This document shows, one piece after another, positions 1 to 10,730 of a stretch of DNA of 64,000 nucleotides (the first letter of the stretch is position 1; the number at the start of each line of letters is the position of its first letter). The stretch comes from Combretum micranthum (Eukaryota; Streptophyta; Magnoliopsida; Myrtales; Combretaceae), in the NCBI GenBank assembly GCA_024138025.1, contig JAMXBD010000580.1, positions 62,001 to 126,000 on the forward strand, in the 5' to 3' direction. A program made the position numbers and the translations under genes. Under the pieces are notes generated by a model. That model made no database searches. It was not told where the DNA came from and was given only the letters and a program-made list of their open reading frames with translations.

Positions 1-724
1 CTATTTCTAAACTTATTTTCATAAAACTAAGTCGTTTGGATCACGAAAAAGCAGCGACCAGATTTGCCACGAATTTGCAAAAACTTATTTTCCTTCTTGT
101 AAATAAAGCTCATTTGAAAAGATGAATATTCCAAGTATTTTGTAAACTTTTTGAAAGATATATACATATATGTAATGACTCATAACAAATGTATGAAGCA
201 AATGGAGTTGTCTCAATTTATGAAAAGTAAGTTTTTAGAAGACTTTGACTTGGATTTTGTTGGAATATTCATTTTACTTTTGAAAAGATCTTGAGTTATT
301 TGAGATGAATATTCCTTTTTCCAAATTTAATCTCTTGTAATTACTTTTAAATTTCTAAGGAGTGGTTTTATTTTCTAACTTAGATTCCAATATCTTTTAA
401 AAGTAATACAATTTCATAAAATGATATTTTGTTTCTTGTAATGTTTCCAAAAGAATTTCTAATACTTGATGAAAAATAAGTTTTTATAAAGCCTTTTGTT
501 TATTTAAGCAAAACCATTTCTAAGCATGTTCATGAGTTTTTAAGAAATCTATTTTCTACATTTATTTCAAAAAGAACCTTTTGTTTAAGAAAACACTTTC
601 CTTATTTATTTTTGTTGAGACAAAAACATTATGTTCATGCATGAATATGAACCATAAACTATAGAAATATAAAGAAACATAATAACTTGAAAGATTAAGC
701 AAATGAGAAAGTAAATCAAGTATT

Positions 725-940
725 GGGACCTTAGCTTCATCAAGGTACCCCGAGACAAAGAAAAGACTAGTCCCGAAAAGAAAAAAAAAAGAAAAGAAAA
801 TGTTTTGACTTGATGAGGACAAGTCTAAGACTAGAAAGACTAGTCTTAAGAACAACTTGAAATTAAAAAAATTGGAAAGAAGTAAATAAATTGCATGAAA
901 GGTAAATAAATTGCAAGACAATGAGCTTATATGCTCTAAA
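725..940 (-). other. Conserved leader hairpin module (element 1, 3' LTR copy)
   Basis: About 400 bp downstream of the TATA box on the minus strand lie short inverted repeats in fixed order: GAGC/GCTC, AAGACTAG/CTAGTCTT (827-847), ACTTG/CAAGT, and a GGGAC arm with wobble-paired partner, then the motif TTGATGAAGC. The same module recurs at 15485-15700, 8825-9080, 44475-44695, 48785-49030, 52740-52955 and 57405-57650. It lies where the 5' leader of the genomic RNA would be. Function is not known. Confidence 0.6.
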
Positions 941-1247
941 TATTATATATATAGCTATATAGATATTTAGATAGTTTTGAACATAAAGGAACATAAAGGA
1001 ATTGATATTATGAACAAAAACAAAGTATGAACCTATTGTTGCTTTCTTAACCTTCATGGTTTTGGAAAACACACATTAAGTTCATACTAAGTAGATGAAC
1101 ATAGGAATTTCTTGAAGAATTTTTACCTAAAAGAGATGAACTAAAGAGAGCTTCTTGGGAGAACTTTCTTGGAGAGAATTCTTGAGAAATTTTGAGAGAG
1201 TAACTTTAGTAAAGAAGTAGTGTGAAAGAAGTGAAGGTATAAGGGGG

Positions 1248-1255
1248 TATTTATA
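1248..1255 (-). promoter_or_regulatory. TATA box in LTR of element 1
   Basis: TATAAATA followed by CCCC on the minus strand. The same motif lies at the equivalent place in the other LTR of this element (15995-16002) and in related LTRs (9495, 48353, 52437, 56989). The conservation and position, upstream of the leader hairpins, support a Pol II core promoter. Confidence 0.75.
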
Positions 1256-1952
1256 GGAAAATGTGGGAGGTAAATTGCGTTAATTAAATAAAGTAAAAAT
1301 AAAACAAATTGGGCACAATTAAAGGGGTATCCAGCGCAAAAGAGAGAGGTGAGGGAGAGAGAAATTTATTTTTTTGTTATTTTGTTAATTAAAAGTAAGA
1401 AATGAAGATGTGAAATTGTATTGAAAATAAAAATGTGTAAGAAATAGGTGTATAAATTGTAAGAGTAGGTTGTAAGAAAAAGTAGAGATAGGTGAATAGT
1501 GTAGAATAGTAGAAAATAGTGTATGGAAAAGTAGACATGACAATTAAATGCCGGTAGTAAGAAAATACGCGTATAAAAGCGATATATGATATTTTTAGTT
1601 ACCGAAAAATTACAAAAATTATATTTTTGGAAATCTCATATTTTTACGAGTCTAACGGTATATTCGGAATAATTTTCCTATTCCGAGCTCCCATACACGT
1701 TTTTCGAGAACTGTGTCCGATCGGGTTATAAGGACACTTGAATTTCGCAAAACTGATATTTTTACATAACCTATAGCTATTACAAACCATAATAACTGAT
1801 TACTTAAACTTCGTTTTCTAGGGTTAGGGAAAACGGTAGAGCCGGACTTAAGCGGTTACGGTAAATTAGGGTTTTGTTGACTCTGGAAATCTAGTTGACT
1901 TCCAAATAGGGTTTAAACTTTAAATTTGAATCCAAAATTTTGGGGATTTACA

Positions 1953-1968
1953 TCCTACCCCACTTAAA
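1953..1968 (-). promoter_or_regulatory. Polypurine tract of element 1
   Basis: Minus-strand purine run AAGTGGGGTAGGA directly abuts the LTR start at 1952. This is the expected plus-strand DNA primer of an LTR retrotransposon. A close relative (AAGGGGGGTAGG) abuts the 3' LTR of element 4 at 51728. Confidence 0.8.
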
Positions 1969-1981
1969 GAAAGTTTTGTCC

Positions 1982-2466
1982 TCAAAACTTGAAGTTTATA
2001 CCTGATTCCTTGAACAGACTCGGATACTTTTGGCGTATGTCGCTTTCTGCCTCCCAGGTTGCTTCCTCGTTTGAGTAGTTTCTCCATAAAACCTTCACAT
2101 ACTTGATTTCCTTGTTCTGAAGCTTTTGCACTTTGTGATCTAGGATCTGAACTGGGTGTTCCTCGTATGTGAGATTTTCTTTTAACCGAACTGGTTCCAA
2201 CTCTGCAATTCTGGTGGGGTCTGACACATGTTTCCATAGAACGGACACGTGGAATACATTGTGAATTCCAGATATGCTAGGAGGGAGTGCTAGACGGTAA
2301 GCAAGATCTCCTACTCTTTCAAGTACTTTAAAAGGTCCAACATATCGTGGGCTCAACTTTCCTTGTGCTTGAACTCGGCGAATACTCTTGATAGGATTCA
2401 CTTTCAAGTACACATGATCTTCAACTTCAACTCAAGCGTATGCCTCTTCATATCTACCCAACTCTT
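1982..2466 (-). pseudogene. pol: Integrase C-terminal region and chromodomain-like tail (element 1)
   Basis: The last part of the polyprotein, with its stop codon at 1982-1984. Visible features are the conserved stretch after the integrase core (GPFKVLERVGDLAYRLALP) and the tail VKVLWRN...EEATWE...YPSLF, which is the typical end of Tekay/Del chromovirus integrases. In this family the chromodomain is thought to guide integration to heterochromatin. An in-frame stop near 2430 and a frameshift before 2467 separate it from the integrase core, so it is non-functional. The matching end of element 4 is at 47048-47196 and 51533-51698. Confidence 0.85.
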
Positions 2467-3261
2467 TTACCTATCCTGTGCTTCCTTCATCTTTTTTCGG
2501 ATGACCCGTACCTTCTCAGCTACATCTTGCACCAAGTCAGGTCCGATGCCCAACTTTTCTACATCGTCCCAAAACAAAGGTAATCGGCATCGCCTTCCAT
2601 ACAACGCTTCATATGGTGGCATCTGAATTGTAGAGTGGTAGCTGTTGTTGTAGGCGAACTCTACCAAAGGTAGGTGTGCATCCCAACTTCCTTTAAACTC
2701 TATCACACAAGCTCGCAACATATCCTCCAAAGTCTGTATCGTCCTCTCCGATTGACCGTCTGTTTGAGGGTGATAAGCAGTACTGAAATGCAGCTTAGTT
2801 CCCATACATTTTTGCAAGCTTGTCCAAAATTTGGATATGAACCTTGGGTCTCGGTCGGAGACTATTCCAGCGGGTACTCCATGCAAGCGTACTATTTCTC
2901 TTATGTACATTCTTGCCAACTTGTCCATAGAGCATGTCATGTTTATTGGAAGGAAATGTGTCGTCTTCGTCAATCGATCTACTATGACCCAAATTGCATC
3001 GTATCTAGCCGACGTCCTTGGTAATCCACACACAAAATCCATTGTGATTTGGTCCCATTTCCACTCGGGTATTGGCAGGGGTTTCAGAAGTCCACCAGGC
3101 CTTTGGTGCTCCACTTTTACTTGTTGGCACGTGGGACATTTCAACACAAAGTCTGCTACATCTCTCTTCATGCCGTTCCACCAATAGTGGCTTTTTAGAT
3201 CTTGGTACATTTTTGTTCCTCCTGGATGCATAGCGTATCCGGAGTGATGTGCTTCTTCCAT
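2467..3261 (-). pseudogene. pol: Integrase core (element 1)
   Basis: An open segment of 264 codons with an HHCC zinc-binding region (HH...H...CPTCQQVK) followed by a DDE core: Asp in MDFVCGLP, Asp in DRDPRF and, 35 residues later, Glu in GQSE. All catalytic positions are present, so this is the best preserved domain of element 1. The C-terminal continuation and the upstream RNase H are each in a different frame, so no full polyprotein could be made. Known family role: joins the cDNA to chromosomal DNA. Confidence 0.9.
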
Positions 3262-4309
3262 GATTTCCTTTCTATGTCTTCATCATCTAGAACACATAAT
3301 CTGCCTTTATTCTTACCACTTCATCCTCATTTATGGTGAAATCGGTGTACCTTCCTTCCTGCACCTCTTTCTTAATCTTCAGGATTGCCTCATCATATCG
3401 TTGGGCTTCCTTGATTCTCTCTACTAAGGTGGGTTCCATGACAAAGCTAGCGATTTCCACTTCCACACTTTGCCCGATGAATTTGATACTCATTCTTTCA
3501 AATTCTTTTATTAGCTCCTTCTTATCCGTGAGCAAGGCAGCTACTTCTCCATAATTCTTTCTACTCAGGGCATCTGCAACTGCGTTCACTCTCCCTGGAC
3601 AGTAATTTATCCCCAGGTTATAATCCCTTATGAGCTTTAACCATCTCCATTGTCGCATATTTAACTCATTCTGTGTGAATAGGTACTTGAGGCTCTTATG
3701 GTCGGTGTAGATTTCGCACCTTTGTCCATATAGGTAATGTCTCCACAACTTAAGTGCGAAAACAACAACAGCTAATTCCAGATCGTGGGTAAGATAATTC
3801 TGCTCATGAGGTCTGAGCTGTCGTGATGCATAAGCGATCACTTTTCCATCTTGCATCAACACACATCCAAGACCATTCCTAGAGGCATCGCTGTGCTCTG
3901 TATAGGTCTTTTCGGGGTCCGGTAGAATTAGAATCGGGGCAGAGACAAGTCTTTTCTTTAGCTCCTAAAAACTTTGTTTTCTCTTGTCTGTCCAGATAAA
4001 CTTCTCTTCCTTTTGGGTTAACTGCGTGAAGGGTTTGGCGATGGTTGAAAAATTCTTCACAAACTTCCTATAATATCCAACCAAACCGAGAAAACTTCTC
4101 ACCTCAGTCACAGTTTTAGGTTGTTTCTAGTCCATCACTGCCTTGATCTTCTTAGGGTCTACCGATATTCCTTCTCCAGATATCACATGTCCTAGGAAAG
4201 ATATCCGATCCATCCAAAAGTCACACTTAGATAGCTTGGCATATAACTTATGCTCACGCAAGGTCTGTAATGCCATTCTGAAGTGTTCCTCATGTTGTTC
4301 TCGCGTCTT
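3262..4309 (-). pseudogene. pol: RT thumb/connection and RNase H (element 1)
   Basis: 3287-3862 reads openly as RNase H: DASRN at its start lies just upstream of the open part, followed by [10 protein letters not shown], the [11 protein letters not shown] helix, [10 protein letters not shown] and the end motif [11 protein letters not shown]. Upstream, 3863-4309 stays in the same frame but is cut by stops. It still shows RT C-terminal motifs such as LGHVIS and [11 protein letters not shown]. Known role: degrades RNA in the RNA:DNA hybrid. A frameshift at 3262-3286 disconnects it from integrase. Confidence 0.85.
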
Positions 4310-4966
4310 TCAGTAGATCAGAATATCGTTGATGAAAACTATCACGCATTTATCCAACATGGGCTTATATACTCGATTCATGAGATCCATGAAAGCTGCT
4401 GGTGCGTTGGTTAATCCAAAAGGCATCACTAAAAACTCGTAATGTCCATAGCGAGTTCTGAAAGCTGTCTTTGGTATATCCTTGGGTTTAATCCTCAACT
4501 GGTGGTATCCTGATCGTAGACCAATCCTTGAGAAGATGCTAGCTCCTTGAAGCTGATCGAAAAGGTCATCTATCCTTAGGAGTGGATACTTGTTCTTGAT
4601 GGTGACTTTGTTGAGCTTCCGATAGTCGATGCATAAACGCATGGAACCATCCTTCTTCTTTACGAACAACACTAGTGCTCCCCAAGGCGATACACTTAGT
4701 CGGATAAAACCTTGATCCAACAAGTCTTGCAGCTGAATTTTTAACTCCTTAAGCTCCACTGGTGCCATTCGATAGGGTGCCTTTGATATTGGCTCTATAT
4801 TGACCAATAGGTCGATTTCGAAATCGATCTCTCTCTTTGGTGGCAATCTAGGTAATTCGTTTGGAAATACATTTGGGAACTCATTAACCACGGGTATGGA
4901 TCCAAGCTCAGGCTTTTCTTCTTCTTCTTCATCCAAGTTACTTAGGTTGATTTTATCATCTTCCAT
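4310..4966 (-). pseudogene. pol: Reverse transcriptase palm/fingers (element 1), catalytic Asp lost
   Basis: 218 open codons carrying the Ty3/gypsy RT blocks: [17 protein letters not shown], the block ending [28 protein letters not shown] and VFINDILIY. Two catalytic positions are substituted. The Asp expected before LRSGYHQ reads Gly ([11 protein letters not shown]), and the FIDD box reads FIND. A stop follows ILIY where Ser is usual. The enzyme is therefore inactive as well as truncated. It is in the same frame as the protease and RNase H segments, so stops rather than frameshifts separate these three. Confidence 0.9.
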
Positions 4967-5400
4967 TAACTTGAATGAGTTTAACTTTACCGTGGACTCT
5001 CCTATAAATACTACTTCACATCCACTTTAATCCTTAAACTTCACTTCCTTTTGTTTACAATCTGCTAAGGCTTTGATAGATGTCAACCAACTCATACCCA
5101 AGATTACTTTGTATTTGCTCATCTCTAAGATTATTACGTCACACTTCGAGTGACTTCCTTGTATCTCCATTGGACAGCCTTTAAGCATTTCCTTTGTCGT
5201 TACTATGCTTTCGGTGGGTGTCTTAACTCGAAAACCAGTAGTAATAGTATCTACAGGTAACCCAATTTGCTTATCTAGGCTAATGGTGATAAAAGAATGG
5301 GTAGCTCCCCTATCGAACAAAGCATAAGCGGGTTGACTACCTATGCGTATGTGTCCTGCACTCGAATTTTATACTAATTACGAGACTGGTATACTTAAGC
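4967..5400 (-). pseudogene. pol: Aspartic protease (element 1)
   Basis: 5027-5320 reads as a retropepsin-like domain: LFDRGATHSFI, a DVIILEMSKYKVILGMSWL segment and the tail QKEVKF. The family active site is D-S/T-G; here it reads DRG, so the Ser is lost although the Asp remains. A stop lies a few codons upstream of the domain (about 5370) and more before RT. Known role of the family: cleaves the Gag-Pol precursor. Confidence 0.8.
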
Positions 5401-5641
5401 TAATCGTGGGTATAAAACTTTTTTAGCATAGGAATTGAACGTAGGAAACTTAATAACTTGCATCAAAGAAAAAGGTTTTGATCCTGACCTATCACTAATC
5501 CAAAATCTGAGCCATACTCTCCATCTACGGCTGTTAGCTTTGCTCCTTCGTCATCAAACTCCTCACATACCCACTGTCCCTCCAAGTTGTATATCCTCAT
5601 TCCGTGGATAGCTACTCCAGATCGGCTCGAGTTGCTCCCTC
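5401..5641 (-). pseudogene. gag: Gag-protease linker (element 1)
   Basis: The minus strand reads openly from the insertion point at 5641 for about 55 codons (containing VAIHGMRIYNLEGQWVCEE) to a stop near 5476. When the solo LTR 5642-10725 and one copy of its target duplication are disregarded, this frame continues from the zinc-knuckle end of gag at 10731. This shows the LTR landed in coding sequence. No domain recognised. The stop and frame change between here and the protease are taken as decay. Confidence 0.6.
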
Positions 5642-5681
5642 TGTCACGCCCCGAGGGGTACCATAAATGTGGCAGTCCACC

Positions 5682-6376
5682 TGGGTGTTCATGGACCGGT
5701 TAACCGGTCCGTGGCCTTATTTTTTGAACCTAACCGTAATTATCGGTTTTTAAATATCCAGATCCTTAACGGGTCCATTATAAACGGTTAACCGTCTTAA
5801 CGGTTAACCGTTTTATTCGGTTAATTTATTCGGTTTTCGGTTTTTAACCATTTAACGTAATGGTTTCAACAAATCAAATTGATTTCAATTTAAAAATTTT
5901 TTTTAGCCTTTATCATAAAGTTTTTCTTTAAACTATTATATATATTACTAGAGCTAAAAAAAAAGAAAATGAAATTAAGGAAAAGGGGAAAAATGAACCT
6001 TTGAATGTATCATTATCAATAAAATCAAACTAAATCAATTACCAAATTAACTCCATTAATCATAAGATAATAGTATTTTAATCGAAATTCAAGGAATATT
6101 AACATAGGTAAATTATATGTATATAAAAATCATATGTATATATATAATAATTATTTATATATGTAAATTATATATATAATATATTTATAAATACTGAAAC
6201 GGTTAACCGTTAACCATCGGTTTTTTGTGGTTACAAACCGAAACCGAAACCGAAACCGAAAAAAAAAAACCGTAATCCTAAACCGAAACCAATGGACCAG
6301 TTAACCATATTTTTCGGATTGGTTTTACGGTTTTGGTTCGGTTTCTTGGTTTCATCGGTTTTTTTGTACACCCCTA
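5682..6376. mobile_element. Non-autonomous hAT-like DNA transposon (695 bp)
   Basis: An insertion in the LTR flanked by an exact 8-bp duplication AGTCCACC (5674-5681 and 6377-6384), the size typical of hAT elements. The right end inverted reads TAGGGGTGTACA; the left end reads TGGGTGTTCATGG, an imperfect terminal inverted repeat. Subterminal zones are packed with short repeats (GGTTAACCGG, AACCGAAACCG), as in hAT elements whose transposase binds subterminal motifs. No transposase ORF exists. Removing it restores colinearity with the other LTRs. Confidence 0.8.
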
Positions 6377-6915
6377 AGTCCACCGTACACAATACTAAAG
6401 CCTAAGAATGACTACCTTAGTCACGCAAAGGCTCTATATCATGTACAAGGCGTACATCACAACCAAGGGAACGCATCGGAGTAGCACAATTTACATTGAT
6501 AATAAATAAGTAGCAAGGCAAAGCGAATACTTATCATAAAACATACATATTACATTTCAACTCTTATGGCATATCCCTCTATTATCTTCAAATAAATATA
6601 CATCACTAATCATATAGGTCATTACATATAAAGAACCTTACAAAATTTCTTCATTGTATTATTCCATTTCCTTAATCATCCTTCCATGACTTCCTTAATG
6701 TCATGATCCTCAAATTTAATCCACGAATATACCTATTTCAATAAAATCTATAGGAGTATAAGCTACAACTAGCTTAGTGAGATATTTCTTTTTATTCGCA
6801 CCATATTTTCAAACAAGTTTATTTATATTTTCATAGATATGCTATGCATACAATGCAACAACCACATGATTACGCAAATATATATAGTTATCCGAAAACC
6901 ATATATAGAACGCAT

Positions 6916-7098
6916 TTACCTTTCCGTATCAAAGGTTAGGGAATTGGGGTTGAAGGTCCTCGACCATTTACTGCTAGTCCCCAGGTCCTCACCCACAGCG
7001 TTCGGTTGGCTCAACTCCGAACCCAGAGTCGCTTTCCCCGAGCGATTTGGATTCTCCAGGAAGGAACTTGGCCCGTGGCACCGTACGATCATAGCCAA
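6916..7098 (-). other. 60-codon ORF in LTR variable cassette, shared with 50766-50948
   Basis: An ATG-to-stop ORF of 60 codons beginning MAMIVRCHGPSSFLE. Solo LTR copy 2 has a 60-codon ORF in the same place on its own sense strand, starting MAVIVRCHEPCSFLE, with about 80% identical residues and the same length. By my hand count about 7 of 17 nucleotide differences are silent, only slightly more than expected without selection. A conserved nucleotide element is therefore as likely as a peptide. Confidence 0.3.
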
Positions 7099-8824
7099 TC
7101 CAACTCTACGCGTAGGAGTAGCAGCCTTCCGAAATAGATGTGACTTGATGGATGCTATGCGTGAACGTTTTATTTTTCTTAAGCCAAACCTTATTAAGGT
7201 TTATTAGGGGCAATCAATCAATTTAGCAAACAATAATCAGTCAAACAAGTAAGTAAACAAAATTATTTAAACAAGCAGTTCGAAGTTGCGATATTCGTAA
7301 TTCTCATTTCACGCATAAACATAGAATCATATATATACACATAATCCCGAATTCACCAAATATATATCCATTTTTATCTTTTCTTAGTATACTAATGCTA
7401 CTACTTTACAAGCACAAGCAAGGTAACGAATTTTAGGAGGAATAACTCACTCTTCCATTTCGCTATCTTCTTAGTCGTAGTAATCCTCGGGTAGGGTATT
7501 CTTGTGTCCTTTGTCACCCAGACAAAAGAAATACCCGGGATAAGTCCTTCATGAAATTTTTAGTCTTGGAGATTCTAAACTTTTCTTAAAATCATGGTAA
7601 AATCGTATAAGAAGAAATTCCAACTTAAAATGGCTATAACTTGCTCATTTTAACTCGGAATTTTCCATAAAATATACCGTTTTCTACCTATTCGAAAAAA
7701 TCTATCCATTTCTAAACTTATCTTTGTCATAAAAGGTCATTTGGGTTCCGAAAACGTCAGGTACAGATTTAAAATGAATTATTTCTAAACTTTTGCAAAT
7801 CCATTTTTAACTCAACTTCATTTTAAAGAAAATCCTTTTGTAACAATATAAGTATATATATTTGATAAACACTTTGAATATATAGGTAAGCTCACTTTAT
7901 ATGCAAGAATCCTAATGGTAGTGTCTCAACAATTTATTTCATAAAACAATTTATTTAAACTTCAACTTCGAAAATTTCTTTTCAAGTATTTAAAGAAACT
8001 TTATATTTTTCTGGGTTGTTATAAATGAGTATATTCTTATTTTATTTTCTTTCTTTTTCCAAGGACAAATAAATTTTCTTTTAACCTTAGTTTTTCATAA
8101 GTTTTACTTTAAAAATCAAATTTATCAAAAGTATATTAAGTTGATGAAAAACCTCTTTTTCATAATTTTGTATTTAGGATGGTTTTAGGAAATGAGTCTT
8201 GTCTTCTTATGTTCATTTCTAAAATATAAGCTTTTGCTTTCTAAAACTTGTTCTTTCATTTCTTTTGAAAAGAATCATTTTTTTTATTGATAAAATCCAT
8301 TATTGTTAATCTTACTTCATTTATATTCTTTTGAAAATGAGTTCCTTCTTTTTAGAAACTTTGAAAATTATTTTTCCTAAGTAGGTTTATAACTATATGG
8401 GTTGAATTCATTTTAACTTTGAAAACTAGTTTGTTTCTTAGTTTTGTTATGAAGCGAAAAAGTGTTTAAATCTTAAGCTTTTTGTAAAACTTTTAATTTT
8501 AATATTTTATTCTACTAAAACTTAGGTTACTATAATATATAAAGAAAATATTTATTTCTTATGTTTCCTTGGTAAACTATCTTTGTTATGTAAGAAAATC
8601 TTGAGAAAACTTGCATTACTTCATTTTTATGTTGTTGATAATAACTTCATTATTTGTGACAAGTCACATAATAGGAAATTTGGTTTTTAAGTTCTTTTAA
8701 TAAAATAAAATTCTATTTTTGAATTAGTTGAGACATTAGCATTATGTAGATGCAAAATCATGAGCATATAAAATAATAAGAACATAAGAAAATACTGAAA
8801 ACAAATAATAAGCAAGAAAATAAA

Positions 8825-9080
8825 ATATCAAGTATTGGGAACCTTAGCTTCATCAAGGTATCCCGGTCAAGTATTGGAGCCTTAGCTTCATCAAGGCATC
8901 CCGGAACTAAGAATGGACTAGTCCCGAAAGAAAAGAAAAGCAAAGAAAGAAAGAAAATTGTTTTAACTTGATATGGACAAGTCTAAGACTAGAAAGACTA
9001 GTCTTAATAACAACATGAAATAAATAAATTGCATAACTTGAAAGTAAATAAATAACAAATGAGCTTATATGCTCTAAATA
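8825..9080 (-). other. Leader hairpin module (solo LTR B copy 1)
   Basis: Same ordered inverted repeats as at 725-940: the arms GACTAG/CTAGTC around 8983-9005, and GGGACTA with wobble-paired TAGTTCC near 8900-8925. The motif TTGATGAAGC appears twice (a tandem doubling also seen at 48960-49020 and 57590-57645), so the doubling marks subfamily B. Confidence 0.6.
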
Positions 9081-9494
9081 TTATATATAAAATACTATAT
9101 ATATAAGTTAGATTAGAAGCAAATAATAATAATAATAACAACATAATAAAATAGAAAGCTTATGTATAAGAACAAAACATGAACATGTTGTTGCTTTTAC
9201 TACTCATATGAGTTTCAAACAAACCATAGTCATGCTAAGTTACATGACATGGATAATTAAATGGTTGAAAGAAATTCTTACCTAAGGTATTTTTGTGGTG
9301 TAAAGATGGTAGTGAATGTATGGTTATGTGGTTATGGAGAAATGGTAGTTGTATGTGTAAAGGAAAATTCTTGTGAGTATTTGGTGAAAGCGAGTTTTGG
9401 TAGAGGAAAAGTTTATGGAGAGAGTTTGTGTAGTGAATTTGAGAGAGTTTTGGTAGTAGAATGAATTGTGTGAAAGAGTGAAAGAGGAAGGGGG

Positions 9495-9502
9495 TATTTA
9501 TA
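9495..9502 (-). promoter_or_regulatory. TATA box in solo LTR B copy 1
   Basis: TATAAATACCCCC on the minus strand, followed by the pyrimidine-rich CTTCCTCTTTCA start region that is conserved in copies 2 and 3. Confidence 0.75.
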
Positions 9503-10730
9503 GAATTTTTTGGAGTGAATTTTAGATGTAATAAAATAAATTGAAAAAGAAAAATAATTGAGAGGGAATGAAGAGGGGTAGCACCGGCCACAATGAAGAA
9601 GGAGAGAGAGTGAGTTGATTTTTGAGTGAAATTTGTAAGAAAATAATTAATATATAAGGTATGATTTGATTAAAGTTGTATTGGAAATAAAAAGTAAGAA
9701 AATAGGTATGTAGGTAGTAAGGAATAGGTGTAAGAAAAAGTAGAGATAGGTAAATAGTAATGAATAGTAGAAAAATACTATGAATAGTAGACTAGACAAT
9801 TAAAGTACTGGTAGTAATAAAAATACGCGTAATAATGCGATATCTGTAATTTTTAGCTACCGAAAAATTCTAAAACTGATATTTTTGGAATCCTTGTATT
9901 TTTACGAGTCTATTGGTATAAATGGAATATTTTTAATATTCCGAGCTCCGGGATACGCTTTTCGAGCACTGATCCCGTTTGAGTCCGAAGGACACTCGAA
10001 ATTCTCGAATCTGATATTTTTATGCTACCCTATATTATTACGAACTATTTTAAGCTATCAACTTAATTTCATTTTCTAGGGTTTGAGATTGCAGGATTGC
10101 CGGATCTTAAACACTAGGGTTCGTTATAGGCTTTATTGACTTTAGGGTTCCGGTTTGACTTCCGGTTTCGTCGGGATATTCGTAAGATCGTATAATTTTC
10201 GAGTTTTGATCATTTTATATTCTTAGCTTAGCATCTATGTTTTATCTTATTTTATTTGTGATTATTTAATATTTTTTAGTTCTCGGGATCGTTTAACCGA
10301 GTCTAGGGTTATGAGTTGACTCAGTTTGATTTTTCGTGAAAATTGAAAATTATGATTCTAAAATTTTACCGAAGGATTTAAGATTTTATCATTTCGTTGT
10401 TAAACGGTATTTGGATCTATCGTTTTGATTTGCGTTTTAGGAATTAGGTAGATGATTTAATTGGCTTACGGACGTTGATTATACCGGTGTTTGGACTTTA
10501 TATTTTGTTTTAAGGGTTCTCGTTTTCTCAAGATTGAGAAAACTCGTTTTTTATCTTATTTGGAATTAAGTTTTAACTTGATTCGATTTTTAGGGTTTCG
10601 TTTCCGGTGTTTTGACTTGGTATAGAATTAGGTTTTTATCTTGAATCAATTTTTGGGATTTAAATTTGGTATTTAGACTTCTAGGATTATTTTCTAAGAA
10701 TTATAAAAGTTTTTTGGGGTTTACACCCTC

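Larger units (their letters stand above)
1..1952 (-). repeat. 3' LTR of element 1 (partial; 5' part of the LTR)
   Basis: On the minus strand the LTR starts TGTAAATCCCC at 1952, directly next to a polypurine tract. Base 1 lines up with about 14755 in the 5' LTR of the same element. Stretches such as 1-700 and 14755-15450 are nearly identical, and the homology resumes at 24414-24757 after the insertion that splits the 5' copy. It holds a conserved upstream block (about 1560-1720), a TATA box and a hairpin module. Confidence 0.9.
5642..10725 (-). mobile_element. Solo LTR (subfamily B, copy 1), inserted in element 1
   Basis: Bounded by TGTCACGCCCC on the left and GGGTTTACA on the right, which are the two LTR termini read in reverse. 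Both sides carry CCCTC (5637-5641 and 10726-10730), a 5-bp target duplication. No internal sequence, primer site or polypurine tract lies between the ends, so it is a solo LTR left by recombination. Subtracting the hAT-like insertion leaves about 4.38 kb, like 47197-51532 and 55781-60151. Confidence 0.9.

Noticed and set aside
562..921. A 119-codon minus-strand ORF in the LTR
   Set aside because: Low-complexity Phe/Leu-rich translation of AT-rich sequence over the hairpin module, not preserved in the other LTR copy.
5321..5640. Possible spliced intron between gag linker and protease, with an AG before the protease exon
   Set aside because: Stops and a frame change are present, but no convincing donor-acceptor pair; ordinary decay as in the rest of pol is simpler.
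9235..9591. A 118-codon ORF starting MAGATP in solo LTR B copy 1, with a related 85-codon ORF at 48264-48521
   Set aside because: Similar between copies, but the ATG lies upstream of the TATA box and the frame runs across it, so it would not be in the transcript; the similarity reflects DNA-level LTR identity.
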